In this document: positions 17,240-27,400 of the stretch, piece by piece
Numbering within the stretch: position 1 is the stretch's first letter
Layout: each line of letters opens with the position of its first letter
Origin: Nocardia higoensis
GTDB lineage: Bacteria > Actinomycetota > Actinomycetes > Mycobacteriales > Mycobacteriaceae
NCBI RefSeq assembly: GCF_015477835.1
Contig: NZ_JADLQN010000005.1
Coordinates: forward strand, 62,001-126,000
Direction of reading: 5' to 3'
DNA length: 64,000 nucleotides
The notes under the pieces: model-generated
Databases searched by the model: none
Told to the model about the DNA's origin: nothing
What the model saw: the letters and a program-made list of their open reading frames with translations, nothing else
Position numbers and translations under genes: made by a program

Positions 17240-17827
17240 GTGAGCTACCCCAATCCCACCTCCGGCGGGCCGCCGTTGCGCGCGCTGGCGATGGTGTTGA
17301 TCGCGTTGGCCATCGTGTTCGCCGGCCTGGGCGCGATGTCGATGTCGAGTTCGGATTCCGACGGCGAGGAATCCGCTGCACCGGCGACCTCCGCAGAGTC
17401 CTCGGCGCCGGCCACCGCGGCGCCGAGGACGACCGCGGCGCCGGCCACCGAGGGCACGAGCCCGACGGCCACCACTGTGGTGAGCAGCACCACCGCGGTG
17501 CCCGAGACCCCGCTGGCCGCGCCGCCCGCGTCTCCCGCGCCGTCGATCGACCGCTCGGTGCCGGTGCAGGTGCTCAACAACAGCTTGGTCGTGGGACTGG
17601 CAGGCCGCACGGCGGAGCAGTTGACGGCCGCCGGCTGGACCAACGTCAGGGCGGACAACTACGCGGCCGACACCATCGCGGAAACCACTGTGTACTACGG
17701 GAATTCGCCGGGCGAGAAGGCGGCGGCCGAAGCCGTCGCCGCCGAGCTCGGCGCCGCGGTCGCGCCGAAGCCCCCGGGTCTCGGCAACGGTGCGGCCGGC
17801 GTGGTCGTCATTCTGACGGGCAGCTGA
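17240..17827 (+). CDS. LytR C-terminal domain protein (Rv0431-like), membrane-anchored
   Basis: 195 residues starting at GTG 17240. A single TM helix (LRALAMVLIALAIVFAGLGAM) near the N-terminus is followed by a Thr/Ala/Pro/Ser-rich linker of about 70 residues, probably extracytoplasmic. A LytR_C domain follows: VPVQVLNNSLVVGLAGRTAEQLTAAGWTNVRADNYAADTIAETTVYYGNSPGEKAAAEAVAAELGAAV. The domain occurs alone or at the end of LytR-CpsA-Psr cell-wall ligases and is thought to bind envelope components. In M. tuberculosis, Rv0431 has been linked to membrane vesicle production. Synteny supports orthology. Confidence 0.9.
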   Translation: MSYPNPTSGGPPLRALAMVLIALAIVFAGLGAMSMSSSDSDGEESAAPATSAESSAPATAAPRTTAAPATEGTSPTATTVVSSTTAVPETPLAAPPASPAPSIDRSVPVQVLNNSLVVGLAGRTAEQLTAAGWTNVRADNYAADTIAETTVYYGNSPGEKAAAEAVAAELGAAVAPKPPGLGNGAAGVVVILTGS

Positions 17828-17928
17828 TCCGGCGGACGACCGAGCGGGCGGGCGTGCGGCCCCGCAACCGGACGGCCTGGCGGGCGTGGCATCATCGTGA
17901 TCGGTAACGACATGTGTCCACCCAGCTT

Positions 17929-17953
17929 TACTCGTAAACTCGGTACTCGTAAA
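17929..17953. repeat. Direct repeat TACTCGTAAA upstream of sodC
   Basis: The decamer occurs at 17929-17938 and 17944-17953, a 15-bp period, ending at the sodC ribosome site (AAAGGAG). The first copy extends to the imperfect palindrome TTTACTCGTAAA. It may bind a regulator or reflect a small duplication; no factor can be named. Confidence 0.45.
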
Positions 17954-17964
17954 GGAGTTCCCCG

Positions 17965-18654
17965 ATGGCCTCGTCCACAACTCGTCGCCCGTCCTGGCGG
18001 ACTGTGACCCCGGTGCTTGCGGTCGCGGTCTTCGGCCTCGCCGCCTGCTCCAACAGCCAGGAGTCCAGCGACGTCAAGGGAACGACGCCGCCGGTGTGGA
18101 CCGGTGCTCCTGGGCCCGCGGGCACGGGTGCCGATCACGGCCAGGGCGCGGACGCCGGTGCGCACGAGTCCGGCGCGACCGCCGAGCTGAAGGACGCCTC
18201 CGGCTCGGCGGTGGGCACCGCGACCTTCACCGAGGAGGGCGGCCACCTCGTGGTCACCGTCGAGGCCCGCGGCCTGACGCCCGGCTTCCACGGCATGCAC
18301 CTGCACCAGGTCGGCAAGTGCGAGGCCAATTCGGTGGCCCCGACCGGCGGACCGGCGGGAGACTTCCTCTCCGCGGGCGGGCATCTGCAGGTCGGCGGCA
18401 ACAACGCGCACCCGGCCAGTGGCGACCTGACCTCGCTGCAGGTCCGCGCCGACGGCTCGGCCGAGCTCGTCACCACCACCAGCTCGGTGACCCTGGACGA
18501 GATCAAGGACAAGGCCCTGATCATCCACTCCGGCGCCGACAACTTCGGTAATATCCCTGATCGATACCAGCGTGAAGGGGGCGCCGGTCCGGATGCCACC
18601 ACGCTGGCCACCGGCGACGCGGGCGGAAGGGTCGCCTGCGGCGTCGTCCAATAA
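17965..18654 (+). CDS. sodC: Cu/Zn-type superoxide dismutase lipoprotein
   Basis: 229-residue secreted lipoprotein. The signal ends in FGLAAC (lipobox, Cys28), then a Gly/His-rich linker, then the SodC barrel. Copper ligands are in FHGMHLHQVGKC (His112, His114) and IIHSGADNFGNIP (His188). Cys119 and Cys225 in VACGVV can form the structural disulfide. AGGAG lies 8 bases before ATG 17965. As in M. tuberculosis SodC, the zinc-loop ligands are hard to place, so a copper-only enzyme is possible. It probably protects the envelope from superoxide. Synteny matches Rv0432. Confidence 0.95.
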   Translation: MASSTTRRPSWRTVTPVLAVAVFGLAACSNSQESSDVKGTTPPVWTGAPGPAGTGADHGQGADAGAHESGATAELKDASGSAVGTATFTEEGGHLVVTVEARGLTPGFHGMHLHQVGKCEANSVAPTGGPAGDFLSAGGHLQVGGNNAHPASGDLTSLQVRADGSAELVTTTSSVTLDEIKDKALIIHSGADNFGNIPDRYQREGGAGPDATTLATGDAGGRVACGVVQ

Positions 18655-18670
18655 CCGGACGGGGATCGAG

Positions 18671-19816
18671 ATGGCCGGGTCGACAGTCCAGAACATCGAG
18701 TTCGGGGGTTCGCCCCGGCCGACCATCGGGATCGAGTGGGAAATCGCCCTGGTCGACAAGGTCACCAGGGATCTGTCCAACACCGCGTCGGCGGTCTTCG
18801 ACGCGGTTGGTGACCTGCGGGCCTGGGACGGCACGCCACAGATCACCAAGGAACTGCTGCGCAACACCGTCGAGCTGGTCACCGGCGTGCACGAGACGGT
18901 GGGCGGCGCGGTCGAGGATCTCAGCGCGACGATGAACAAGGTCCGTCGCGCCGCCGACGGGCTCGGCGTCGACCTGTTCTGCGCGGGCACCCACCCCTTC
19001 GCCCAATGGTCCACCCAGCAGCTCACCCGCTCGCCGCACTACGACGAGCTGATCGAGCGCACCCAGTGGTGGGGCAGGCAGATGATGATCTGGGGCGTGC
19101 ACGTGCACGTCGGGGTCTCGCATCGGGAAAAGGTGTTCCCGATCCTGAACGCGCTGCTGACCTCCTACCCGCATCTGCTGGCGCTGTCGGCGTCCTCGCC
19201 GATGTGGGCGGGAGCCGACACCGGCTACGCCAGCAATCGCACCCTCATGTTCCAGCAGCTGCCCACGGCCGGTCTGCCCTTCCAGTTCGAGAACTGGGGG
19301 CAGTTCGAGCATTTCGTGCACGACGCGACGAAGACCGGAGTCTTCGACCACCTCGGCGGGCTGCACTGGGACATCCGGCCCGCCCCGAAGTGGGGCACCA
19401 TCGAGATCCGCATCTGCGACGGCATCCCCTCGCGCGCCGAACTGGCCGCGCTGGCGGCGCTCATCCACTGCCTGGTGGTCGATCTGGACGCACGGGTGGA
19501 CAACGGTGAGCAGTTGATCAACCTGCCGCCGTGGCATGTCCAGGAGAACAAATGGCGGGCCGCGCGTTACGGGCTGGACGCCATCGTGATCACCGACGCC
19601 GACAGCAACGAGCGGCTGGTGACCGACGATCTGATGGATCTGCTGAACCGGCTGGAGCCGACCGCCGAGAAGCTCGGCTGCGCCGACGAATTGGCCGCGG
19701 TGGCCGAGATCCCGAAACGCGGTGCGTCCTATCAACGTCAGCGCAAGGTCGCCGCGGCCGCGCAGGGTGATCTGGTGGCGGTCGTGGACGCGCTGGTGAA
19801 GGAACTCGATCGGTGA
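18671..19816 (+). CDS. ybdK: Carboxylate-amine ligase YbdK (glutamate-cysteine ligase type 2)
   Basis: 381-residue ATP-grasp-like ligase of the GCS2 family, giving weak gamma-glutamylcysteine activity in E. coli YbdK. Family blocks: TIGIEWEIALVD (metal-binding Glu residues), ELLRNTVELVTG, GTHPFAQW, MMIWGVHVHVGV, LSASSPMWAGADTGYASNRTLMFQQLPTAGLP, and WDIRPAPKWGTIEIRICD. ATG 18671 follows GGGGATCGAG and lies 16 bp after sodC, so the two are probably co-transcribed. Actinobacteria use mycothiol rather than glutathione, so the physiological product is unclear. Confidence 0.93.
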   Translation: MAGSTVQNIEFGGSPRPTIGIEWEIALVDKVTRDLSNTASAVFDAVGDLRAWDGTPQITKELLRNTVELVTGVHETVGGAVEDLSATMNKVRRAADGLGVDLFCAGTHPFAQWSTQQLTRSPHYDELIERTQWWGRQMMIWGVHVHVGVSHREKVFPILNALLTSYPHLLALSASSPMWAGADTGYASNRTLMFQQLPTAGLPFQFENWGQFEHFVHDATKTGVFDHLGGLHWDIRPAPKWGTIEIRICDGIPSRAELAALAALIHCLVVDLDARVDNGEQLINLPPWHVQENKWRAARYGLDAIVITDADSNERLVTDDLMDLLNRLEPTAEKLGCADELAAVAEIPKRGASYQRQRKVAAAAQGDLVAVVDALVKELDR

Positions 19817-19904
19817 CAGATCCATGACCGGCCGCTGATCAGCGCACCCGTCGGTGGCCGGTTGTTCAGTCGCCCATCGGTACGCCGTTCACCGCCCGTT
19901 TACT

Positions 19905-21263
19905 ATGGGCGACGTGTTACTCGAGAACCCCAAGGCCACGGACGAACACGCGGTGCGGAAAGTACTGCCGCCTCGTCTCGGGATGTGGATCGTTCTCGGC
20001 GGTGTGCCACTGCTGTTGACCGCTTTGCAGGTCGTCGCGATGCGCGGCGGTTTCGAGGGGCCGCTGGAGAGCCTGTGGAAGGACTACGCGGGCACCCCGA
20101 AGTCGATGTCGGTGCCGTGGGCCGGGCTGCTGCTGGCGCTGGTCGGAATCTCCATGCGGCGCAGGCTGATCGCGGTGGGCGCGGCGGTCGCCATCGACCT
20201 GGTGGCGGCGGGGGCGCGACTGGCGGTCGGTGAGCCGCCCACGATCGGCAACGGCCCGGTCCTCGTGCTCACCGCTCTCGCGCTGATCGCCTGGCTGCGC
20301 TGGAGCGGCATCGAACGGCGCAATGCCTTGCACGCGGCCGCGCTCGGCGCGCTGCTCATCCTGGCGACCAAGGTCGGTGACGTGTGGTTGAGCCTCACGA
20401 TCGCGGCCTCGCCCGAGGTCCTCGACGAATACGTGGTGCTGGCCGACCACGCGCTCGGCGACCCCTCCTGGGTGATGGGCCGCGTGCTCGACACCCTCGG
20501 GCCGGTGGTCTACGCGGTGCTGCACTGGGTCTACATCGAACTGCCGGTGGCCGCGATCGTGGTGGCGGCGTGGCAGTTGCGACGGGTGGTCGATTCGGGT
20601 CGCTGGCCTACCCACTATCTGGTCCGGACCTTCCTGGTGCTCGGTCTGGTCGGCCCGTTGATCTACATGCTCTTCCCGGTCGTCGGGCCGATGTTCGCCT
20701 TCGGCGCGGACGGGCAGGGATTCCAGGTCGGCAACTACTGGCCGGACATGGTGCCGCCGATCGATCGCAGTCCGGAGGCCATGCCCTTCGACGAGGCGAC
20801 CCCGCGCAACTGCGTGCCGTCGATGCACACGGCCTGGGCGCTGGCGGTGTTCCTGCACAGCCGTCGAGACGCCGACGGCTCGCCGGCACCGCGCGTGCTG
20901 CGCTGGGGCGGCACGTTCTGGCTGGTGGCCACGCTGGCCGCGACTCTGGGCTTCGGCTACCACTACGGCGTCGACCTGGTGGCGGGCGCGGTGCTGTGCC
21001 TGACCGTGGATTCGGCATTGCGCGATCCCGAGCGCGGCTGGGGATCGTTCCGGGTGCGGCTGGTCGCGGGCGGGGCCGCGCTACTCGTCGCGCAACTGCT
21101 GGCCTACCGCTACCTGGCGGTGCAGATGGCCGACCATCCGGTCCTGGCGGGCGGCATCGTGCTGGCGCTGCTGGCGGGGATGATCGCGGCATACCACGCC
21201 ACCTGGTTCGCCAAGGCACAGCGCGGGGACGTTCACGCCGAATCGATCACGGCCGCGCGCTGA
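19905..21263 (+). CDS. PAP2-like / inositolphosphoceramide-synthase-type membrane phosphatase
   Basis: 452-residue polytopic membrane protein with about ten hydrophobic segments. The C-terminal half carries the PAP2/AUR1-like signature: NCVPSMHTAWALAVFLHSR (C2-like S-x-H-T) and GFGYHYGVDLVAGA (C3-like H-Y-x-x-D), giving two catalytic His and one Asp. The N-terminal half is an additional membrane domain. Enzymes of this type hydrolyse or transfer phosphate or phospho-head groups of lipids. ATG 19905 is used because the longer start at 19854 lies in unrelated sequence; GTG 19914 is also possible. No counterpart at this place in the M. tuberculosis order. Confidence 0.8.
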   Translation: MGDVLLENPKATDEHAVRKVLPPRLGMWIVLGGVPLLLTALQVVAMRGGFEGPLESLWKDYAGTPKSMSVPWAGLLLALVGISMRRRLIAVGAAVAIDLVAAGARLAVGEPPTIGNGPVLVLTALALIAWLRWSGIERRNALHAAALGALLILATKVGDVWLSLTIAASPEVLDEYVVLADHALGDPSWVMGRVLDTLGPVVYAVLHWVYIELPVAAIVVAAWQLRRVVDSGRWPTHYLVRTFLVLGLVGPLIYMLFPVVGPMFAFGADGQGFQVGNYWPDMVPPIDRSPEAMPFDEATPRNCVPSMHTAWALAVFLHSRRDADGSPAPRVLRWGGTFWLVATLAATLGFGYHYGVDLVAGAVLCLTVDSALRDPERGWGSFRVRLVAGGAALLVAQLLAYRYLAVQMADHPVLAGGIVLALLAGMIAAYHATWFAKAQRGDVHAESITAAR

Positions 21264-21275
21264 GCCGGGGTTCGT

Positions 21276-21626
21276 TCAGGGGAGTTCGGGGCCGTCGAGG
21301 GCGTTGCCGAGTTCGTTGACGCGCAGCAGGCCGTCACGGTGACGTTGCTCGCGATAGGCGGTGCGGCCGAGCAGATGGGCGATGACCGGGGCGGTCAGCA
21401 GCGTGAACATGCCGACGAGGGCGAGCAGCCAGATGTTGCCGCGGCCATAGAGGTTGATCGCCGCGCCGAAGAGCACCATGACCAGGCCGACGATCTGCGG
21501 TTTGGTGGCCGCGTGCATCCGGGTCAACGAGTCGGGGAAACGGGCGATGGCGATGGCGGCGGTGAAGGACAGACCGGAACCGCCGAGGATCAGCAGGCCC
21601 GCCAGCGCGTCGCGGACGATGCTCAT
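21276..21626 (-). CDS. mrpG: Na+/H+ antiporter subunit MrpG
   Basis: 116-residue MnhG/PhaG-type protein with three TM helices: ALAGLLILGGSGLSFTAAIAIARF, KPQIVGLVMVLFGAAINL and WLLALVGMFTLLTAPVIAHLLG. The family pattern RFPDSLTRMHAATKP is intact. ATG 21626 overlaps the MrpF stop by 4 bp. Last gene of the six-gene antiporter operon transcribed leftwards from 27497. Confidence 0.95.
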   Translation of the reverse strand: MSIVRDALAGLLILGGSGLSFTAAIAIARFPDSLTRMHAATKPQIVGLVMVLFGAAINLYGRGNIWLLALVGMFTLLTAPVIAHLLGRTAYREQRHRDGLLRVNELGNALDGPELP

Positions 21627-21883
21627 CGGTCGTCTCTCACTCGGAATCGGGTGACGGCGGCCGAGCCGAGGAAGCCGACCAGCGCCAGCGCTATGGCCGC
21701 CGGCAGCACCGTGGTCGTTCCGGTGTAGGCGGCCCACACCGCCAGGCCGGAGGCGAAGATCGCGGTCAGCGAGTCCATGCCGACCATCCGGTCCAGTGTG
21801 CTGGGCCCGGCGAGTATGCGGTAACTGGTGATCACGGCGGCGGCCGACAGCAGCACGGCCGCGATGGTCATGACGACGGTCAT
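21623..21883 (-). CDS. mrpF: Na+/H+ antiporter subunit MrpF
   Basis: 86-residue small membrane protein with three hydrophobic helices and the family segment ITSYRILAGPSTLDRMVGMDSLTAI. ATG 21883 is preferred because AGGAGG sits 5 bases upstream; the GTG at 21889 overlaps that ribosome site. It lies between MrpE and MrpG and has the normal family length. Confidence 0.94.
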   Translation of the reverse strand: MTVVMTIAAVLLSAAAVITSYRILAGPSTLDRMVGMDSLTAIFASGLAVWAAYTGTTTVLPAAIALALVGFLGSAAVTRFRVRDDR

Positions 21884-21893
21884 GCTCACCTCC

Positions 21894-22475
21894 TCATCGT
21901 TTGCGTAGGGGCGGTTTCGGGACCGACCGCTCGAAGGCGGTGATCAGCAACCGCTCGAGGGTGCGGGTCTGCCGGTAGAACTTCTCCACGGCCTTCTCGC
22001 TGCCCACGTCGAGCACGTGCACGTAGACCAGGCAACGGGCCCGGTCGATCTCGAGCACCATGGTGCCCGGGATCAGGTTGAGCAGATCGGTGGCGAGGAC
22101 GAGCACCAGGTCCGAGCGGGTGCTCAGGCCGACCCGCAGCACACCGGAGACCGGCGGCGGCCCGGGCCGCAGCGCGAACCAGGCGATCTGCAGGCTCGAT
22201 TCGATGGCGTAATAGGTGCCGATGACGATCGCCTGCGCGATCGCGACCGGACGGAAGCGGCCGGTGACCGGCATCCTCGGCAGCGGCAACGCGATCATGA
22301 CGATCGTGCCGACGGCGAGTCCGGCCAGCACGTTGGCCACGCTCAGATCGCCCCACAGGGCGGTGTAGACCATGGCCAGCCACAGCAACACGCCGACGCG
22401 GACCAGCCGCTCCCGGGTAGGCTGCCACCACGGTCCGGAGGACTGGTCGGTGCTCGTGGCTTCGACTTCGGTCAT
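21894..22475 (-). CDS. mrpE: Na+/H+ antiporter subunit MrpE
   Basis: 193 residues. Two TM segments near the N-terminus (VGVLLWLAMVYTALWG and VANVLAGLAVGTIVMIALP) and a third around AIVIGTYYAIESSLQIAWFAL precede a cytoplasmic domain with the MrpE pattern DLVLVLATDLLNLIPGTMVLEIDRARCLVYVHVLDV. The start overlaps the MrpD stop by 4 bp. MrpE helps assembly of the complex in other bacteria. Confidence 0.94.
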   Translation of the reverse strand: MTEVEATSTDQSSGPWWQPTRERLVRVGVLLWLAMVYTALWGDLSVANVLAGLAVGTIVMIALPLPRMPVTGRFRPVAIAQAIVIGTYYAIESSLQIAWFALRPGPPPVSGVLRVGLSTRSDLVLVLATDLLNLIPGTMVLEIDRARCLVYVHVLDVGSEKAVEKFYRQTRTLERLLITAFERSVPKPPLRKR

Positions 22476-24073
22476 CGGTACTCCTGCGGGTCGCCCAGCA
22501 CGGCGCCGGTGTACACACCCGGATCACGTAGTTCGATGGCGGCTCGATCGGCGATGCCGAGGATGGGGCCCGCCAGCACCGTCATGGCGACACCGACGGC
22601 GATCAGTCCGGCGGTGGACAGCAGCATCAGCGCGGGCATCCGGCCGGGGTCGACGCGCTCGTCGTAGAGCACGTCGGTGGAGTCCTCCACCAGCGTGGGC
22701 GGTCGCGCCGCCGTGAGGTGGCCCTCGGGGGCCTCGGCGCGCGGACGCCAGAACGCCTTCGCCCACAGCAGCGCCACCACGTAGAGGGTGAGCAGGCTGG
22801 TAACGACCGAGCCGGCGACCAGTACCCAGGCCAACACGCTGCCGTCGTCCGTACCCGCCTGCAACAGCGCCACCTTGCCGATGAATCCGGAGAACGGTGG
22901 GATGCCGCCCAGATTCAGCGCGGGCACCAGATACAGCATGCCGAGCAACGGACTCGCCGCCGCCAGGCCGCCGAGCCTGCGCAGCGAGGTGGACCCGGCC
23001 TGGCGCTCGATGAGACCGGCGACCAGGAACAGCGCGGTCTGCACGAGGATGTGGTGAGCGACGTAGTACACCGCGCCCGCCATACCCGCGGTGCTCGACA
23101 GCGCGACGCCGAAGATCATGTAGCCGATGTGGCTGACGAGGGTGAACGACAGCACACGGCGGATGTCGCTCTGCGCGATCGCGCCGAGGATGCCGACCAG
23201 CATGGTCAGCAGACCGCAGACCATCAGGATGTCGTCGAAGGCGCCGTCGGGGAAGAACAGGCTGTTGGTGCGGATGATCGCGTAGACGCCGACTTTGGTG
23301 AGCAAACCGGCGAACACGGCGGTCACCGGGGCGGGCGCGCTCGGATAGGAGTCCGGCAGCCAGTTCGACAGCGGGAACATGGCGGCTTTGATGCCGAAGG
23401 CCACCAGCAGCACCGCGTACGACGCGGTCCGCACGCCCTCGGGGATCGCGTCGAGCCGCACCGCCAGCTGGGCCAGGTTGATCGTGCCGGTGGCGGCGTA
23501 GACCAGGGCGATGCCGATCAGGAAGATCATCGACGAGAGCATCGAGACCATCACGTAGGCGATGCCCGCGCGGATACGTTCGGTGGTCGCGCCCACGGTG
23601 AGCAGTACGAACGAGGCGGCCAGCAGGATTTCGAACCCGACGAACAGGTTGAACAGGTCACCGGCGAGGAAGGCGACCGCGATGCCCGCGGTCAGCACGA
23701 GATAGCTCGGGCGGTAGATGGAGGTGGGCTGGCGGTCGTCGCCGTCGCGGATGTTCTGGCCCGCACCGTAGATCGCCACGGCGAGCAGGACGATGGCCGA
23801 GACCAGCAGCATGCCCGCGGAGAGCCGGTCGACCACCAGGGTGATGCCGATCGGGGTGTCCCAGTTGCCCACCTGCAGGGCGGTCGTGCCGTCGCGGTCG
23901 GCCAGGTACAGCAGCAGGCCGGAGATGACCACGATCGCGGTGAGGGCGACGATCATGACCGTGCCCTGGACACGTGGGCTGCGGCCGAAGATCAGGCACA
24001 GCGCGGCCGCCAGCATCGGAACCAGGACCGGTAGCGGCGCGAGGACGGTGATGAGGTCGGCGGAGAGGGTCAC
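22472..24073 (-). CDS. mrpD: Na+/H+ antiporter subunit MrpD
   Basis: 533-residue NuoM/N-like ion-translocating subunit with about fourteen TM helices. The proton-antiporter domain shows FVGFEILLAASFVLL (key Glu), GIKAAMFPLSNWLPDSYPSAPAPVTAVFAGLLTKVGVYAIIR (broken helix and Lys) and QSDIRRVLSFTLVSHIGYM. GTG 24073 overlaps the MrpC stop by 4 bp. A hydrophilic stretch of about 30 residues before the last helix (EAPEGHLTAARPPTLVEDSTDVLYDERVD) is longer than in many homologues. Confidence 0.96.
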   Translation of the reverse strand: MTLSADLITVLAPLPVLVPMLAAALCLIFGRSPRVQGTVMIVALTAIVVISGLLLYLADRDGTTALQVGNWDTPIGITLVVDRLSAGMLLVSAIVLLAVAIYGAGQNIRDGDDRQPTSIYRPSYLVLTAGIAVAFLAGDLFNLFVGFEILLAASFVLLTVGATTERIRAGIAYVMVSMLSSMIFLIGIALVYAATGTINLAQLAVRLDAIPEGVRTASYAVLLVAFGIKAAMFPLSNWLPDSYPSAPAPVTAVFAGLLTKVGVYAIIRTNSLFFPDGAFDDILMVCGLLTMLVGILGAIAQSDIRRVLSFTLVSHIGYMIFGVALSSTAGMAGAVYYVAHHILVQTALFLVAGLIERQAGSTSLRRLGGLAAASPLLGMLYLVPALNLGGIPPFSGFIGKVALLQAGTDDGSVLAWVLVAGSVVTSLLTLYVVALLWAKAFWRPRAEAPEGHLTAARPPTLVEDSTDVLYDERVDPGRMPALMLLSTAGLIAVGVAMTVLAGPILGIADRAAIELRDPGVYTGAVLGDPQEYR

Positions 24074-24450
24074 TGGTCGGGCTCCTCGCCGTCGCGGCGC
24101 GCGGCGATCTCCGCGTCGTCCTGGTCGGTCTGCACGTCGTCGGTGGTGGTCAGCCGGTAGGAGCGATAGGCCAGCGCCAGCACGAACGCGGCCAGGCCCA
24201 TCGTGATGACGATGGCGGTGAGCACCATCGCCTGCGCCAACGGGTCGGCCATCTCCTCGGTGTCGGCCCCGGAGCCGAGGAACGGCGCGGCGCCGCTCGG
24301 GCCGCCGACGGTGAGGATGAGCAGATTGACGGCGTTGCCGAACAGCAGCATCCCCAGCAGCATGCGCGAGGCCGCCCGTTCCAGGATGAGATATACGCCG
24401 CACGCGGTGAGCACGCCGATGATGATCAGAATCGTCAGGTTGGCACTCAT
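24070..24450 (-). CDS. mrpC: Na+/H+ antiporter subunit MrpC
   Basis: 126-residue NuoK-like protein with three TM helices: LTILIIIGVLTACGVYLILE, RMLLGMLLFGNAVNLLILTVGG and DPLAQAMVLTAIVITMGLAAFVLALAYRSY. An acidic, probably cytoplasmic tail closes the protein. ATG 24450 overlaps the MrpA stop by 4 bp. Confidence 0.96.
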   Translation of the reverse strand: MSANLTILIIIGVLTACGVYLILERAASRMLLGMLLFGNAVNLLILTVGGPSGAAPFLGSGADTEEMADPLAQAMVLTAIVITMGLAAFVLALAYRSYRLTTTDDVQTDQDDAEIAARRDGEEPDQ

Positions 24451-27400
24451 CTGTGGGCGCCCTTCGTGTCGCTGCCGGTGCCTGCGATGCCGTTGTTCGC
24501 GCGACCGTTCGCGGCGGTGCCGTTGCCCGCTGTGTCGTTGCCCGCGGTGCCGTTCTCCGTCGTGCTGTTGCCTGGCGTGCTGACGTCTGGCGTGCTGTCG
24601 TCCGCTGTGCCGAGGTCCGATGTGGCGGGACCGGTCGTGCCGTTCGCGGCTGTCCCGGTGGCGCCGACGGAACGACGACTCGCGGGAACGGCCGCGGCGT
24701 TGGACAGCATGTCCGGCAGCTCGAGGTCCAGGCGGGCACCGAGGCTGCGCAGCACGTCCAGGACCAGGCCGACCACGATGAGATACACGCCGAGATCGAA
24801 GAACAGCGCGGTGACCAGCTTGATGTGGCCGAGGACCGGCAGGGTCACCTCGATGATCGCCGAGGACAGCGGCGGGGCGCCGAGCAACATCGAACTCACC
24901 GCCGTGCCCGCGGCCAAGGTCAGGCCGGCGCCGAGCACGTGCCCGGCGTCGACCGGCAGCGCCTCGCCGAGTTCGTATCGGCCACCGGCGAGATAGCGCA
25001 GAGTCAGCGCCAAGCCCGCGGTGAGACCGCCCGCGAAGCCGCCACCGGGGGCGTTGTGCCCGGCGAAGAAGAAGTAGATCGACAACACCATGATGGTCGG
25101 GAAGACCAACCGGGTGGTGATCTGCAGAACCATCGAGCGATCGCGGCGGTCGACCAACCGTCCGGCGGGCAGCCAGCTCACCGCGTCGGGATCGTAGTGC
25201 GGGGAGTCGGCCGCGCGGGGCGCGCTGCCGAACCTCCTGGTACGGAACACCAGCGAGGCCACGCCGGTCGCGGCGACGATCAGCACCGTGATCTCGCCGA
25301 GGGTGTCCCACGCCCTGATGTCCACCAGCAGCACGTTCACCGCGTTCTTGCCGCCGCCGAATTCGTAGGCGGCCTCGGGAATCAGCTTCCAGATCGGCTC
25401 GGCCGAGCGGGCGGCGACCGCGAATCCGGTCAGCACCGCCACCGTCACGCCGACCAGCACGGCCAGGATCGCGCGGCGTGCTTTGAAGGCGACCTCGCGA
25501 CCTGCCTCGATCTCGGCCGGGAAGCCGCGCAGCACCAGCACGAAGATCACCAGCGTGATGGTCTCCACCAGGAACTGGGTGAGCGCCAGATCGGGCGCGC
25601 CGTGCAGGGCGAAGATCACGCCGCAGCCGTAGCCGGTGGCGCCGACGACGATGACCGCCGCCAGCCTGTTGCGCAGCACCGTCGCCGCCAGCGCCATCAT
25701 CACCATGATCGCGCCGATGACCACCTGCAGCGGGTTGTCCCACAACCGCAGCTCGACGCCCGCGCGGGTGCCGAAGGCGAGCAGGATCGCGGGCAGCAGC
25801 ACCAGCGTGACCAGGATGGTCGCCTGACTCAGCGGCAGCGAACCGCGCTGCACGGCGCCGGTCATCCGCAACGACAGGGTGGTCATGCCGCGCAATGTCG
25901 CGTCGTAGGCGCGGTCGGCGTTGCCGAGGATGTGGTGCTCGGTGTCGACGATGCGCCCACGCGCCAGGAACAGCGCGGCACCGGCGGCCACCACGATCAC
26001 CGTGAGCCCGAGCGCGAGCGTGACACCGTGCCACAGCGCCAGATGGTCGTGCAGCTCGCCGGGCAGGGTGCGGGCGTAGGGCGAGAGCAGTTCGTCCATC
26101 CAGGGGGCGGCGAGACCGGCGGCTAGGCTCGCGACCGCCAGCAGGGCGGGCGGAACCACCATCGACAGACCGGGGCGATGCCAGTCCGCCACGTCCGGCA
26201 CCTCCGCCTTGCGGGCGAACGCGCCCCACACGAAGCGGGCGCTGTACCCGACGGTCAGCGCGGAACCGGCCACCAGCGCGGCCGTCAGCGCGATCCGCGC
26301 CGGGTCGCTGAGAATGCCCGCCTCGGCGGCGGCGGTGAGCGCGGCTTCTTTACCGACGAAGCCGAACATCGGCGGGATGCCCGCCATGCTCGACGCGGCC
26401 AGCACGGAGATCCACAGCAGCCGGGGTTCGCGTCCCCCGAGTCCGGTCAGTTGGCGCAGGTCACGGGTGCCCGCGCCGTGGTCGATGATGCCGACCACCA
26501 TGAACAGGGCGGCTTTGAACAGCGCGTGCGCGACGATCATGGCGACGCCGGCCAGCGCGGCCGCGGGCGTGCCGATGCCGACCAACACGACGATGAAGCC
26601 CAGCTGGGAGACGGTGCCGAAGGCGAGCACCAGTTTCAGGTCGGTCACCTGCAGCGCGCGCCACCCGGCCAGGATCATCGTCGCCGCGCCGAGGGTGAGC
26701 ACGATCGGATGCCACAGCGGGTAGTCCGCGAACGCGGGCGCCAGTCGGGCGATCAGGTACACGCCTGCTTTGACCATCGCCGCCGCGTGCAGGTAGGCGC
26801 TGACCGGGGTGGGCGCGGCCATCGCGCCGGGCAGCCAGAAGTGCAGTGGCACGATCGCGGACTTGCTCAGCGCGCCGACCAACAGCAGCACCACCGCCAC
26901 CGTGACCGCCGTCCCGCTGGGCGGTTCCGGCATGGCGATGATCTCCGAGAGCCGGTAGGTGCCCGCGGTCTGGCCGAGGATGATGATGCCGACCAGCATC
27001 GCCAGGCCACCGGAGCCGGTGACCAGCAGCGCCTGCAGTGCCGCGCGCCTGCTCGGCCGGGCGGTGTTGTGCCCGACCAGCAGGAACGACAGCACCGTGG
27101 TGATCTCCCAGAAGACGAACAGCAGCAGCATGTTGTCGCTGGTGACCAGGCCGAACATGGCGCCCGCGAAGGCGACCAGATAGGCGGCGAACTGCCCGAG
27201 CGCGGGTTCGTCGTCCTCGAAGTAGCGCGTGCAGTACAGCAGTACCAGCGCGCCGATACCGAGCACGAGTCCGGCCATCACCGCGGCGAGCGAATCGAAT
27301 CGGAGGTCGAAGTTCATCGAGATGCTGGGCGCCCACTCCAGCTGGACCTCGCTGGTAGTACCCCATTCGGCAACCACCCAGCCGAGTGACAGGAACGGCA

